A DNA stretch of 36,007 nt from Accumulibacter sp. (GTDB lineage: Bacteria > Pseudomonadota > Gammaproteobacteria > Burkholderiales > Rhodocyclaceae), in assembly GCA_016789495.1 (NCBI GenBank), contig JAEUOJ010000037.1:1-36007 (forward strand), given 5' to 3'. Below are positions 1 through 8,501 of the stretch, piece by piece. The translations under genes were made by a program, and so were the position numbers. Under the pieces are notes generated by a model, which saw nothing but the letters and a program-made list of their open reading frames with translations, was not told the DNA's origin and did no database searches. The stretch's first letter is position 1. Each line of letters opens with the position of its first letter.

Positions 1-24
1 CGCGTTGCAACGAGGTTCAGGGCG

Positions 25-68
25 TCACGCTGGAGCGTGAAATGGGGGTCCGAAATGGAAAATTTTCC
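25..68. repeat. Two palindromes at the left window edge
   Basis: A hairpin with a 6-bp stem (TCACGC, loop TGGA, GCGTGA) at 25-40 is followed by the perfect 12-base palindrome GGAAAATTTTCC at 57-68. Both lie downstream of the ligase stop codon at 103. Neither has a T-run, so a simple intrinsic terminator is not clear. The plus strand is also open in frame 1 from base 1 to a TAA at 97-99, which could be the tail of a gene entering from the left. The style of sequence reminded me of the end of an insertion element, but I cannot confirm that. Confidence 0.35.
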
Positions 69-102
69 AGAATGGCCGTCAAAATCCGCAAGTGTGTAAA
101 AT

Positions 103-954
103 TTACCACAAATCGACGGCTCGATGATAACTGGCAAACCGCGGCCGGCCGCGCGCGGTCAATTCGCGGTAGCGGTAAGTGACGGTGCTGCCGATCGGTG
201 GCGGATGGCGGCGATCGACGTCGCTCAGACCGCTGCCAAGCAGCAGTTCGACACCGTCGGGAGTGCGGACATGCAAGGCACCGACCAGTCCGGCGTATTT
301 TCCGCGTCCCGGCCGATAAGCGATGACGGTCGCCTCACCGTCACGCCACGGCTTGAGCTTGAGCAGCACTTCGCTGCGACCGGTGGTATACAGCGCATCG
401 GCACGATGCAACATCAACCCTTCGCCGCCATCGCGAACGATCTGCCGCAGTTTGTCGTCGAGCTCCTGGCGGCTGGCGACGGAGAACTGTTCGACCACTT
501 GCAGCCAGGGGAGCGCCAATTGTGCCACCCGTTCGTGCATGGCGCGCAACCGCTGACGAAAAGTTCCAGGGGCCTGCGGCATTTCGAAGATCAGATAACG
601 AACTTGGCGCCATGACGCATCGTCAGGCGTTTGACGACGGACGATGCTAGACAGTCGTTCGAACTGACCACGTCCCAGCCACAATTCACCGTCGAGTGCT
701 TGCTCAGGCGGCAACTGCGCGACGAACCACGCGGGCGCCCGGATGGGATTGCCTTGCCGGCTCCATAGCGCCTGCCCATCCCAAAAGGCGCGGATCCCGT
801 CGAGTTTTTCGCTGACCAGATAGCGCGTGACCTCAGCCTGGCCGTGTTCGGTTTCGGCCAGCAACAACGGTGGTGCGTCCGCCGCCGGCAAAGGCATGGA
901 CGCGCCCAGCAGAACGCTCCAGGCCAGCGTCTGAACGATCAAGTTTCGGCGCAT
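103..954 (-). CDS. ligE: Secreted minimal ATP-dependent DNA ligase (LigE type)
   Basis: The 283-residue protein is an ATP-dependent DNA ligase of the minimal LigE class, which seals nicks through a lysine-AMP intermediate and is thought to act in the periplasm. The nucleotidyltransferase motif I SEKLDGIR places the adenylated lysine at K50. A DGELW motif, EGLMLH (motif IV) and LLKLKPW (motif V) follow, then a short OB-fold domain to the C-terminus. There is no zinc-finger, BRCT or other accessory domain, as expected for this class. Residues 1-25 (MRRN, a hydrophobic stretch, then PAADA) form a signal peptide, a hallmark of LigE. The ATG at 954 is preceded by GGGAGAAAAGAAC. The gene stands alone, divergent from moaA. 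It is distinct from the NAD-dependent replicative LigA. LigE proteins have been linked to uptake or handling of extracellular DNA, but nothing here shows that directly. Confidence 0.9.
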   Translation of the reverse strand: MRRNLIVQTLAWSVLLGASMPLPAADAPPLLLAETEHGQAEVTRYLVSEKLDGIRAFWDGQALWSRQGNPIRAPAWFVAQLPPEQALDGELWLGRGQFERLSSIVRRQTPDDASWRQVRYLIFEMPQAPGTFRQRLRAMHERVAQLALPWLQVVEQFSVASRQELDDKLRQIVRDGGEGLMLHRADALYTTGRSEVLLKLKPWRDGEATVIAYRPGRGKYAGLVGALHVRTPDGVELLLGSGLSDVDRRHPPPIGSTVTYRYRELTARGRPRFASYHRAVDLW

Positions 955-1371
955 GTTCTTTTCTCCCGCTCAAAATGACACGCATCAATCATCGATTCTT
1001 CAATTCCCGGTGATCCCGATCAGGTGATAACGGTGCACAGGGTTTCACGCCGCTGCGGCAGTCCTCTTTCTTCGAAAGACGCGAAGCAGTGATTCGCAGA
1101 CTGCTCATTAGTCGCAAGCATCGGATAATACAACGTAAAATTTCCGGTTTTGCCACCCGGAAACGAATGGGCCGTGGTACGTGGCGGCCGGCGACGCGCT
1201 TGCGCCACCGGCTTCAATTCGGGCCGCTCCAGCGCGGTCACATTTTCGTCCGGCACTAAGCCGCCAATAAACTCCGCTATAATTGTCAACTATCGTTTGC
1301 CTGTTCGTCGCGGTCGACGGCCACTTCAAGTCGGCTGAGTAGCCTTTCTTCCGCGTGACGCCCGGACTGTG
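955..1371. other. Divergent intergenic region between ligE and moaA
   Basis: This stretch of about 417 bases has no gene I can support. A minus-strand reading frame at 1020-1289 is open for 89 codons but starts with TTG, has no ribosome binding site and matches nothing I recognise. I looked for a molybdenum-cofactor riboswitch ahead of moaA and could not make out its structure by eye. The only promoter-like element is a perfect TATAAT at 1278-1283. Confidence 0.5.
1278..1283 (+). promoter_or_regulatory. Candidate -10 element for moaA
   Basis: TATAAT matches the sigma-70 -10 consensus perfectly, but no good -35 hexamer lies 16-18 bases upstream. It sits about 90 bases before the moaA start, so the leader would be fairly long. 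On the opposite strand the same spot carries a perfect TTGACA (1284-1289), also without a good partner. Confidence 0.35.
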
Positions 1372-2394
1372 ATGGATGCCCCTTACCGCCTGCCTGTGCC
1401 GTCTTCGTCAACCGGACTGATCGATAAATTCGGTCGGCAGGTCACTTACTTACGGCTATCGATCACCGACCGATGCGATTTCCGTTGCCACTACTGCATG
1501 GCCGAGGAGATGAGTTTTCTGCCGCGAGCGGAGATATTGACCCTCGAGGAATGTCTGCGTGTCGCCGGCTGCTTTGTCGGGCTCGGGGTCAACAAAATTC
1601 GCGTCACCGGCGGCGAACCATTGGTCCGCCAAAATGTGTTGTGGTTGCTCGAACGGCTGGCGGCGCTACCGGGCATGCAGGAATTGGTGCTGACCACCAA
1701 CGGTTCGCAACTCGAACGACTGGCAGCGGGATTGCGCGACGCCGGTGTCAAGCGGCTGAACATCAGTCTCGACACCCTGCACGCCGAGCGATTTCGACAG
1801 ATTACCCGCATCGGCAACCTGGCGCAGGTTCTACGCGGCATCGACGCGGCGTTGACGGCGGGTTTTGAACGAGTGAAGATCAACACCGTCCTGCTGCGCG
1901 GGATAAATGACGATGAACTGATCGACTTGGTGCAATTTGCCATTGACCATGCCATCGACATCGCGTTTATCGAGCAAATGCCTCTCGGCGAAATCGGCCA
2001 CGACCGTCAGGACTGGTTTTCCGGCGAGGAGGCGATGAATCGCCTGCGGCAACGGTTCACGCTGCTGCCGTCAACCGACACGACCGGCGGACCGGCGCGC
2101 TATTGGCGGATGCCGGAAACCACCTCCCGAATCGGCTTCATTTCGCCGCATACCCACAATTTTTGCGATACCTGCAATCGGGTACGGGTGACGGCACGGG
2201 GCGAGTTGTACCCCTGTCTCGGTGACAACGGTGCCGTGCCGCTGATGCCCGTATTGCGCCAGCAATCCACCGACGATGCCTTGCTGCGGTCGGCGATCGT
2301 CGACGCGCTGGGCATCAAGGCCAGAGGTCATGATTTCAACCTGCAGATAGACCGGCCGCGGGTAGTCCGTTTCATGTCGATGACCGGCGGTTGA
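1372..2394 (+). CDS. moaA: GTP 3',8-cyclase MoaA (molybdenum cofactor biosynthesis)
   Basis: MoaA is a radical SAM enzyme that converts GTP to 3',8-cyclo-7,8-dihydro-GTP, the first step of molybdenum cofactor synthesis, with MoaC acting next. The protein has 340 residues. The radical SAM cluster motif CDFRCHYC places cysteines at 35, 39 and 42. The second [4Fe-4S] cluster comes from CDTC...C near the C-terminus (C265, C268, C282). The chain ends in the conserved GG pair (MTGG) that is required for activity in this family. I chose the ATG at 1372. A GTG directly before it (1369) is an alternative, and neither has a clear ribosome binding site. No other moa or moe genes lie in the window, so the pathway is completed elsewhere. 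Its presence implies molybdoenzymes such as nitrate reductase or formate dehydrogenase, which is inference. Confidence 0.96.
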   Translation: MDAPYRLPVPSSSTGLIDKFGRQVTYLRLSITDRCDFRCHYCMAEEMSFLPRAEILTLEECLRVAGCFVGLGVNKIRVTGGEPLVRQNVLWLLERLAALPGMQELVLTTNGSQLERLAAGLRDAGVKRLNISLDTLHAERFRQITRIGNLAQVLRGIDAALTAGFERVKINTVLLRGINDDELIDLVQFAIDHAIDIAFIEQMPLGEIGHDRQDWFSGEEAMNRLRQRFTLLPSTDTTGGPARYWRMPETTSRIGFISPHTHNFCDTCNRVRVTARGELYPCLGDNGAVPLMPVLRQQSTDDALLRSAIVDALGIKARGHDFNLQIDRPRVVRFMSMTGG

Positions 2395-2399
2395 ACATC

Positions 2400-2456
2400 G
2401 ATCAGGACCCTGATCATGCAAGCCAGGCGCTCTGACGCCTACTAGCGGTTTCCGCT
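2400..2456 (+). terminator. Run of three small hairpins after moaA
   Basis: Just past the moaA stop are GATCAG/CTGATC (2400-2415, loop of 4), AGGCG/CGCCT (2425-2440, loop of 6) and AGCGG/CCGCT (2444-2456, loop of 3). None is followed by a strong T-run, so termination is plausible but not secure. Confidence 0.35.
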
Positions 2457-2575
2457 TCGACAGGATTGGCCGATTTGTGGTCTCATATATGGTTTAATGG
2501 ATAAGGTTGATCATTCGCCGGTCGACGGAACCTGTACCGCCAAAACGCCTGGCCTCATTGAAGGGAATGAAACCT

Positions 2576-3799
2576 ATGATCGAACCGCCTGTCCTCCGTC
2601 CACTGGAGACTCCCTGTCCGGTCTGTGCGCACACGCTGGCGGTACCCTTCTTTGCCGGCGGTCACCAGCCGCTGGCCACACTCGGTTGGCCGCAAAGCGC
2701 TGATCAAGCGCGGGTGATGCCGCGACTACCGCTGGATTTCGTCCAATGCCCCGCCTGTTCGCACGTCTGGAACACCGCTTTTTCCTACGAGGCGGTGCCG
2801 TACAGCCGCCAACCGAACCGGATGTACAACAGTGGCCGGATTTGGCAAGGGCATCTGGCCGACACCCGCGACCGCTTACTGAGCTATCTGCCGGCCGCGC
2901 CGACGGTGGTCGAAATCGGCTGCGGCGACGGGCATTTTCTATGCGGTCTGGCCGAAGCGCGAGCGGGACGGGGACGCTACGTCGGTTTCGATCCCCATGC
3001 CAACCCGGGGACCGAGCAAGGCGTGGACTTTCGGGACCGGCTTTTCGAGCCGTTGATTGATCTGCCGGCGCTGCGTCCCGACGCCGTCGTCATTCGGCAC
3101 GTTCTCGAGCATCTGGCCGCGCCAGCCGCGTTGCTCGAACAACTGGCCTGGGCGGCGACGCAAACCGGCATCACCTGCCATCTGTTTGCCGAAGTGCCGT
3201 GTATCGACCGAGTTTTCGCCACCGACCGGCTGGCGGATTTCTTTTACGAACACGTCTCGCATTTCACCAGCAAATCGTTTCGTCGCTTGTTGAGCCGCGC
3301 GGGCACGGTCAGCGAAGTGGCACACGGGTACGATGGCGAAGTCGTTTTCGCTTGTGTCGCCCTGGGCGTTCCGTCGGCGCTTGCCGCGCGGGCGACCAAC
3401 GCCGCCGCTTTCGCTCAACGCAGTGATGTCAACCGCTCCCGGATTGCCGATAAACTGGCATCACTGCATGCCAGTGGCGCACGGGTGGCGATCTGGGGCG
3501 GCACCGGCAAATCGGCCGCTTTCATCCATCACTATGCACTTGACGCCGAGCGCTTTCCGCTGGTCGTCGATTCAGACGCGACGAAAGCTGGTACCTATGT
3601 GCCCGGAACCGGTCAGGAGATCTGCTTCCGCGACGAGCTGAAGCGGCGGCCGGTCGACGTGGTGATCATCCCGACACAGTGGCGCGCCTGCGACATCGTC
3701 GCCGAAATGGGCCGGGAAGGAATCGTCGCCCGTCAGGTCCTGATCGAACACGACGGCAATCTGGTGGATTTTTTCACCGCGGCGCATCCTTATCGTTAG
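2576..3799 (+). CDS. Zinc-binding class I SAM methyltransferase (sugar C-methyltransferase type)
   Basis: This 407-residue protein has the three-part build of the NDP-sugar C-methyltransferase family. First comes an N-terminal zinc-binding region with CPVC (C14, C17) and CPAC (C58, C61). Next is a Rossmann SAM domain with motif I EIGCGDGH (113-120), HVLEH (175-179) and YEHVSHFT (224-231). Last is a C-terminal domain with a second nucleotide-binding-like turn, IWGGTGKSAA, as in Methyltransf_14. Characterised relatives methylate TDP- or GDP-linked keto sugars, but many family members have unknown substrates. No sugar biosynthesis or glycosyltransferase genes lie nearby, so the substrate is open. 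I chose the ATG at 2576 because AGGGA at 2562-2566 lies nine bases upstream; the frame stays open to 2507. It appears to be a single gene convergent with the next one. Confidence 0.82.
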   Translation: MIEPPVLRPLETPCPVCAHTLAVPFFAGGHQPLATLGWPQSADQARVMPRLPLDFVQCPACSHVWNTAFSYEAVPYSRQPNRMYNSGRIWQGHLADTRDRLLSYLPAAPTVVEIGCGDGHFLCGLAEARAGRGRYVGFDPHANPGTEQGVDFRDRLFEPLIDLPALRPDAVVIRHVLEHLAAPAALLEQLAWAATQTGITCHLFAEVPCIDRVFATDRLADFFYEHVSHFTSKSFRRLLSRAGTVSEVAHGYDGEVVFACVALGVPSALAARATNAAAFAQRSDVNRSRIADKLASLHASGARVAIWGGTGKSAAFIHHYALDAERFPLVVDSDATKAGTYVPGTGQEICFRDELKRRPVDVVIIPTQWRACDIVAEMGREGIVARQVLIEHDGNLVDFFTAAHPYR

Positions 3800-3825
3800 C
3801 GAGCCGGGGATGAATCGTCCCGAAA

Positions 3826-3842
3826 CGGCCACTAAATGGCCG
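3826..3842. terminator. Hairpin between convergent genes
   Basis: CGGCCA, loop CTAAA, TGGCCG forms a perfect 6-bp stem in the 52-base gap between two convergent stop codons. There is no T-run on either strand. The position suits a shared transcription end. Confidence 0.35.
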
Positions 3843-3851
3843 CGTGGTGGT

Positions 3852-4994
3852 TCAGCCGGCGCCGTGGTCGTGGCTACCGTCAGGAGGGTGAGGGTCGAGG
3901 ACCGCTTTCCATAGCGTGATCGCCAAAGAGACCAGGCCGATGAGCGTCAACCAGACGCCAGCGTCGAGACCCATACCAAGCAGGATGCCACCGGCGAGAA
4001 AGAACAGTGGCCGGCCGACGCCTCCCTGGCGCAAGGCGTCGTGCATCCGTTGGCGAGCAGGCGAATGTTTGCCGGGGTGCCACCATACCGGCAGCAGTTG
4101 CGACAAGGCACCGCTGAGCAGCGGCAGCAGAAAGGCAACGATGAAAGCGAGCAGCGCATCGCGTCCTTCGAGCCAGTGCAAGGCGTGGGCGATGCCACCG
4201 ACGACAAGCAGCAAAAAGCCACTCAATGCGGTCAGCAAGGCGGCGGCGGGCGCCTCGATGGTGGTCGGACCGTAGCGCAGCAACCAGGCGGCGCCGGCCT
4301 TCAGCACGGGAAAACCGAGCAACAGCACGCCGGCCAGCGCCAGCGGAAGCCAAAAAGCGGCGCCGATGGCTACGGCCAGCACCCCGGCCACGACCAGCGG
4401 CAGATCGTTACGCAACCGGGCGGCGGCGCCGGGGTCAGGCTGTCCAACCACCGTCGGCAGCAGCACCTGTACCGTTCCCAGCGCGGTCAAACCGATGAAA
4501 CCCAGCGTATTGAAATGGATATGCAACAGCCGCAGCGTCGGTCTCATCGCCGGCCACGTGTCCATCGCCGGCACCAACATCGTCGCCACGATCAGAAAAA
4601 TGATCGCCGCCAGATACCACCGCCAGCACGGATGCGGACGGCCAAGCGTGTCTCTGGCCCGCTGAATCATCCAGCCGGCAAAGACGCCGGCAACGATCAG
4701 CGCGACCACCGCGGTCATGCCGAGCTGATGCAGGTCGATCTGACCGAGAAAGTGGAGGACGGCCAGCACGCCGCAGACCTGCAGCAGTAGCGGCGCCAGC
4801 AGGATGGCGCGCGGTGCCTGCGCGCTGCGGGTGAGCACGGGCAAAAAATGGCAGATCACGCCGACGATCAGCGGCAGCACACCGACGGCGAAGACGGCAT
4901 GCACCGCCGCCGGGAGCGGCAGAGCATCGAGTTTCAAAAAGAACAACGCGACAGTCAATACTGTCAGTGTCGACAGTGACAGATAAATCAGCAC
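3852..4994 (-). CDS. Multi-pass membrane protein, NnrS/oxidase-subunit-I-like
   Basis: The 380-residue protein is almost entirely hydrophobic, with about 12 predicted transmembrane segments. Its most telling stretch is LLHIHFNTLGFIGLTALG (about residue 160), followed by a conserved LLP. The pattern histidine, LGF and a later LLP resembles NnrS-type haem-copper membrane proteins and the core of haem-copper oxidase subunit I. The C-terminus is short, soluble and His-rich (DPHPPDGSHDHGAG). NnrS relieves nitrosative stress in denitrifiers. I cannot tell whether this member binds haem, and the family call is tentative. The frame begins with GTG at 4994, preceded by GGAGAGG at suitable distance. 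It is a single gene. An alternative is an uncharacterised relative with only a structural role. Confidence 0.6.
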   Translation of the reverse strand: MLIYLSLSTLTVLTVALFFLKLDALPLPAAVHAVFAVGVLPLIVGVICHFLPVLTRSAQAPRAILLAPLLLQVCGVLAVLHFLGQIDLHQLGMTAVVALIVAGVFAGWMIQRARDTLGRPHPCWRWYLAAIIFLIVATMLVPAMDTWPAMRPTLRLLHIHFNTLGFIGLTALGTVQVLLPTVVGQPDPGAAARLRNDLPLVVAGVLAVAIGAAFWLPLALAGVLLLGFPVLKAGAAWLLRYGPTTIEAPAAALLTALSGFLLLVVGGIAHALHWLEGRDALLAFIVAFLLPLLSGALSQLLPVWWHPGKHSPARQRMHDALRQGGVGRPLFFLAGGILLGMGLDAGVWLTLIGLVSLAITLWKAVLDPHPPDGSHDHGAG

Positions 4995-5360
4995 GGTCTA
5001 CGTCCTCTCCCCAACCGTTATCCCGTTTTCGGCGCCGGCAATGGTACGAATATCAAAGAGAAGTGCAATCGGGTGAGAGGTAGGGTGGAAAACAGGTTGA
5101 CTGCACCGCAGGCGGTGGATTGAAGGCATCCGCTCAACGGGGCCTCAAGCTCCGCCAGAGCCTACGCAGGCAGAAAGGCTCGCCCAAAGCCCGGAAGATG
5201 ACCTAGAAACCTGGCGCCGTCTCAACGGTGCTGACTGTCCAGGGTGGAAACGACGTAATCCCCACCCGGAACGCCGTCGACCCACCGCATTCCCGGGTCT
5301 TCAAGCGGGATTGATGCCTGAAAACCCGGGGTAAACGCGTGTCGTCTGAGGGACACCGCC
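4995..5360. other. Intergenic region with inverted repeats
   Basis: About 366 bases lie between the GTG of the membrane protein and the stop of the DUF3460 gene. I find no convincing gene. It contains GGGTGG/CCACCC (5242-5267), the strong inverted repeat at 5292-5330 listed separately, and CTGAGG/CCTCAG (5346-5364), which overlaps the DUF3460 stop codon. The pile-up of stems suggests transcription ends, REP-like elements or a structured RNA. Confidence 0.45.
5292..5330 (-). terminator. 11-bp inverted repeat downstream of the DUF3460 gene
   Basis: Read on the minus strand, CCCGGGTTTTC pairs with GAAGACCCGGG across a 17-base loop, with a single G:U pair. On the plus strand the same position is a C-A mismatch, so the structure favours RNA made from the minus strand, i.e. 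downstream of DUF3460 and clpB. No T-run follows. Confidence 0.45.
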
Positions 5361-5564
5361 TCAGGAATGCGGCTTCACGTAATTGACGTCGTAAGGATAC
5401 GGACGATGCGGCTCGGCTGATTCGCGAGCGGTTTGCTGCTCGAACGGATCCACCTTCCTGTCCCACCAAATTGCCCGGCCACGACGTTGGTCCTCCTGCC
5501 ATTCTGGATGCTGGGCCAGCATTTCGCGCATGAACAGGGTGTGCTCGGATTCGTACAAGGCCAT
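5361..5564 (-). CDS. Small DUF3460 family protein
   Basis: This 67-residue protein starts MALYESEHTLFMREML and continues with QHPEWQEDQRRGRAIWWD, the signature of the DUF3460 family. That family is small, soluble, found mainly in betaproteobacteria and of unknown function. The ATG at 5564 has GGAG at 5572-5575, seven bases upstream, which fixes the start. It lies 50 bases downstream of clpB on the same strand and may be co-transcribed with it or use its own promoter at the clpB stop codon. The protein is charged and Trp-rich, with no signal peptide or membrane segment. Its end PYPYDVNYVKPHS is longer than the core motif. The family call is firm and the function unknown. Confidence 0.85.
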   Translation of the reverse strand: MALYESEHTLFMREMLAQHPEWQEDQRRGRAIWWDRKVDPFEQQTARESAEPHRPYPYDVNYVKPHS

Positions 5565-5613
5565 GACAGTGCTCCAAAAAATCTGAACGGTCGGCGAAGG
5601 GGCGCAAACGAGT

Positions 5614-5619
5614 ATTATA
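5614..5619 (-). promoter_or_regulatory. Candidate -10 box for DUF3460 overlapping the clpB stop codon
   Basis: On the minus strand the clpB end reads GTA TAA TAC, so the stop codon is embedded in a perfect TATAAT. Transcription would start about 40 bases before the DUF3460 ATG. The matching -35 region, inside the clpB end, is weak. Confidence 0.35.
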
Positions 5620-8209
5620 CGCTGGCTGACGGCGCCTTATCGAAGCTGATCATCCCATTGACGCAACGGGCGCGCAGAGTGTCACCGGCGACGAAGCGGC
5701 CCTCGAGAATCGCTTTGGCCATCGGGTCCTCGAACTGTGACTGGATCGCGCGTTTGAGCGGCCGGGCGCCGTAGACCGGATCGAATCCGGCGGCGGCAAT
5801 TTCCGACAGCGCGCTGCCGTCCACCTCGAGTTTGAGGTCGAGCTGGGCCAGGCGTTTTTCAAGATATCCCAACTGGATGCCGGCGATGGCCTTGATGTGC
5901 CGTTCGTCGAGAGCGTGGAAGACCACCACTTCGTCGATCCGGTTGATGAACTCCGGACGGAAAGAGGTTTTGACCTCGCCCATCACCGCCAGCTTGATCA
6001 ACTGATAATCGTCGCCTGCCATCTGCTGGATCATCTGACTGCCTAGGTTGGAGGTCATCACGATCACCGTGTTCTTGAAATCGACCGTCCGCCCCTGGCC
6101 GTCGGTCATCCGGCCGTCGTCGAGCACCTGCAACAATACGTTGAAAACGTCAGGATGCGCTTTTTCGACTTCGTCAAGCAGGATCACCGAATACGGCTTG
6201 CGGCGGACAGCCTCGGTAAGGTAGCCGCCTTCCTCGTAACCGACATATCCCGGCGGCGCGCCGATCAGGCGGGCGACCGAATGCTTCTCCATGAATTCAC
6301 TCATGTCGACGCGGATCAGATGCTCTTCGGAGTCGAACAGAAAACCGGCCAGCGCCTTGCACAACTCGGTTTTGCCGACACCGGTCGGGCCGAGGAAAAG
6401 GAACGAGCCATACGGCCGCTGGGGATCGGCCAATCCGGCCCGCGAGCGTCGGATGGCGTTGGCGACCAAGCGCACCGCCTCGTCCTGTCCGACGACACGC
6501 TGGTGCAGACGCTCTTCCATCTGCAGCAGCTTTTCACGTTCTCCCTGCATCATTTTCGACACCGGGATGCCGGTGGCGCGGGAAACGACTTCGGCGATTT
6601 CCTCGGTGCCGACCTGGGTGCGCAGCAACTTACCCACCCGCCCGCCCGCGCCTGCGGTTTCGGCGGCCGAGAGTTGCGCCTCGAGCTGCGGCAAGCGTCC
6701 ATACTGGATTTCCGCGACCTTTTCCCAGCGATTTTCACGCTGCAGTTGCGCGAGTTCGAGCTTCAAGCGGTCGATTTCCTCCTTGATTTGCGCGCTGCCT
6801 TGCACCTGCGATTTTTCCGCTTTCCAAATGTCGTCCAGATCGTGATATTCGCGCTGCAACTTGAGCAATTCCTCCTCGATCAGATGCATGCGTTTCTTCG
6901 ACGCATCGTCCTTTTCCTTGCGCACCGCTTCGCGTTCGATCTTCAGCTGGATCATCCGCCGGTCGAGCTTGTCCATGACTTCAGGCTTGGAGTCGATCTC
7001 CATTTTGATCCGCGCCGCCGCTTCGTCGATCAGGTCGATGGCCTTATCGGGCAGGAAGCGGTCGGTAATGTAGCGATGCGACAATTCGGCGGCGGCGACA
7101 ATCGCCGGGTCGGTGATGTCCACCCCATGGTGCAATTCATACTTTTCGCGCAAGCCGCGCAAGATGGCGATCGTCGATTCGACGGTCGGTTCGTCGATCA
7201 GCACTTTCTGGAACCGGCGCTCCAGCGCGGCATCCTTTTCAATGTATTTCCGGTATTCGTCGAGCGTCGTGGCTCCCAGACAATGGAGTTCGCCGCGCGC
7301 CAGCGCCGGCTTGAGCATGTTGCCCGCATCGATCGCCCCTTCGGCCTTGCCCGCGCCGACCATGGTGTGCAGTTCGTCGATGAACAGGATGACGCGCCCC
7401 TGTTCATGGGAAATTTCTTTCAGCACTGCTTTCAGGCGCTCTTCAAATTCGCCGCGATATTTGGCTCCGGCGAGCAGGGCCGCCATGTCCAGGCTGAGCA
7501 CACGTTTATTCTTGAGCGTTTCCGGCACCTCGCCGTTGACGATGCGTTGCGCCAACCCTTCGACGATCGCCGTCTTGCCGACACCCGGTTCACCGATCAG
7601 CACCGGGTTGTTTTTAGTGCGGCGTTGCAAAATCTGAATCGACCGACGAATTTCGTCGTCACGTCCGATCACCGGGTCGAGTTTCCCCTGCTGGGCGCGC
7701 TCGGTCAGATCGATGCAGTATTTGCTCAACGATTGCCGTTGTCCCTCGGCCTCCGGGTTGTCAACCCCTTCTCCACCGCGAATCGAGTTGACCGCCTGTT
7801 CGAGCGAGGCTTTGCTCAGCCCGTGTTGCTTGGCCAGGCGACCGCAAGCGCCCTTGTCATCAGCGAGGACCAGCAAAAAGATTTCGGAGGCAATGAACTG
7901 GTCTCCGCGTTTTTGCGCCTCCTTATCGGTAAGATTGAGCAGATTGCCCAGATCACGGCCAATCTGTACCTCGCCGCCATGCCCTTCGACTCTGGGCAGG
8001 CGGTCGACGGTCTGACGAAGCGCCGTTTTCAACGCCTGAACATTGACCCCGGCGCGTGCCAGCAACGACGGAGTCGAGCCGTCCTGCTGTTCGATGAGCG
8101 CCAGCAACAGGTGTTGCGGTTCGATGAATTGATGATCATGACCCACGGCGATACTCTGCGCATCGGCCAAAGCCTGCTGAAACTTGGTGGTGAATTTATC
8201 CAGACGCAT
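5615..8209 (-). CDS. clpB: ATP-dependent protein disaggregase ClpB
   Basis: ClpB is the hexameric AAA+ Hsp104-type chaperone that pulls polypeptides out of aggregates together with DnaK. The 864-residue product has the full layout: N-domain repeats (1-145), AAA1 with Walker A GEPGVGKT (206-213) and Walker B LFIDE, the coiled-coil middle domain (about 405-525) and AAA2 with Walker A GPTGVGKT (607-614) and Walker B ILLDE. The length fits the family. I start it at the ATG at 8209, where AAGGA lies seven bases upstream and the protein begins [14 protein letters not shown] like other ClpB proteins. The frame stays open to 8566, but that extension of 119 residues has no family resemblance and would run back across the heat-shock promoter. 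It is divergent from the diguanylate cyclase pair. Confidence 0.97.
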   Translation of the reverse strand: MRLDKFTTKFQQALADAQSIAVGHDHQFIEPQHLLLALIEQQDGSTPSLLARAGVNVQALKTALRQTVDRLPRVEGHGGEVQIGRDLGNLLNLTDKEAQKRGDQFIASEIFLLVLADDKGACGRLAKQHGLSKASLEQAVNSIRGGEGVDNPEAEGQRQSLSKYCIDLTERAQQGKLDPVIGRDDEIRRSIQILQRRTKNNPVLIGEPGVGKTAIVEGLAQRIVNGEVPETLKNKRVLSLDMAALLAGAKYRGEFEERLKAVLKEISHEQGRVILFIDELHTMVGAGKAEGAIDAGNMLKPALARGELHCLGATTLDEYRKYIEKDAALERRFQKVLIDEPTVESTIAILRGLREKYELHHGVDITDPAIVAAAELSHRYITDRFLPDKAIDLIDEAAARIKMEIDSKPEVMDKLDRRMIQLKIEREAVRKEKDDASKKRMHLIEEELLKLQREYHDLDDIWKAEKSQVQGSAQIKEEIDRLKLELAQLQRENRWEKVAEIQYGRLPQLEAQLSAAETAGAGGRVGKLLRTQVGTEEIAEVVSRATGIPVSKMMQGEREKLLQMEERLHQRVVGQDEAVRLVANAIRRSRAGLADPQRPYGSFLFLGPTGVGKTELCKALAGFLFDSEEHLIRVDMSEFMEKHSVARLIGAPPGYVGYEEGGYLTEAVRRKPYSVILLDEVEKAHPDVFNVLLQVLDDGRMTDGQGRTVDFKNTVIVMTSNLGSQMIQQMAGDDYQLIKLAVMGEVKTSFRPEFINRIDEVVVFHALDERHIKAIAGIQLGYLEKRLAQLDLKLEVDGSALSEIAAAGFDPVYGARPLKRAIQSQFEDPMAKAILEGRFVAGDTLRARCVNGMISFDKAPSASV

Positions 8210-8241
8210 TTTGCAATCCTTGGAGTACGTTGATGCTCCGA

Positions 8242-8269
8242 ATATGGGGGCGAGACCCGCCAGTTCAAC
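8242..8269 (-). promoter_or_regulatory. Sigma-32 heat-shock promoter of clpB
   Basis: On the minus strand, GTTGAA (8264-8269) and CCCCATAT (8242-8249) are separated by 14 bases. The sigma-32 consensus is CTTGAA and CCCCATNT with 13-15 bases between. The start of transcription would be near 8235, about 25 bases before the clpB ATG. The match is one base short of perfect. Confidence 0.82.
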
Positions 8270-8383
8270 GCCTGGAACGACCCGTGGTCGTCCTGGTCGC
8301 TTGAAGGCTGCCGCACCGTCAATGTCTCGGTCAAACCCAACAAAGATCACGTCATAAGGGGCGATTTCTGCTACATTCTCGCC

Positions 8384-8500
8384 ATGTGCCGCCATGCATA
8401 CCGTTTTAGCCAGAATGGCCTGCCAATGATCGTCCTGTGCCTTTTTTTGGCAATCGGCGCATGTTTTGTTGACTTTGCCCTTCCTCGGATTTCGGCATGA
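8384..8500 (+). CDS. Possible small hydrophobic protein ahead of the first diguanylate cyclase
   Basis: A 38-codon ORF begins at ATG 8384 (or ATG 8426, 24 codons) and contains one hydrophobic segment, [19 protein letters not shown], long enough to cross the membrane. Its TGA at 8498-8500 is followed after one base by the ATG of the cyclase at 8502, an arrangement typical of translational coupling. No good ribosome binding site precedes either start and I know no homologue. It could equally be chance, since this is the leader region between two divergent genes. Confidence 0.25.
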   Translation: MCRHAYRFSQNGLPMIVLCLFLAIGACFVDFALPRISA

Positions 8501-8501
8501 A

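Noticed and set aside
1020-1289. Minus-strand 89-codon frame upstream of moaA
   Set aside because: It begins with TTG and has no ribosome binding site. Third-position base use is not clearly coding, though it is the best of the frames in this gap.
6155-8233. Long plus-strand reading frame (692 codons) across clpB
   Set aside because: It is antisense to clpB in a GC-rich gene, where the complementary frame stays open by composition. The protein shows no domain.
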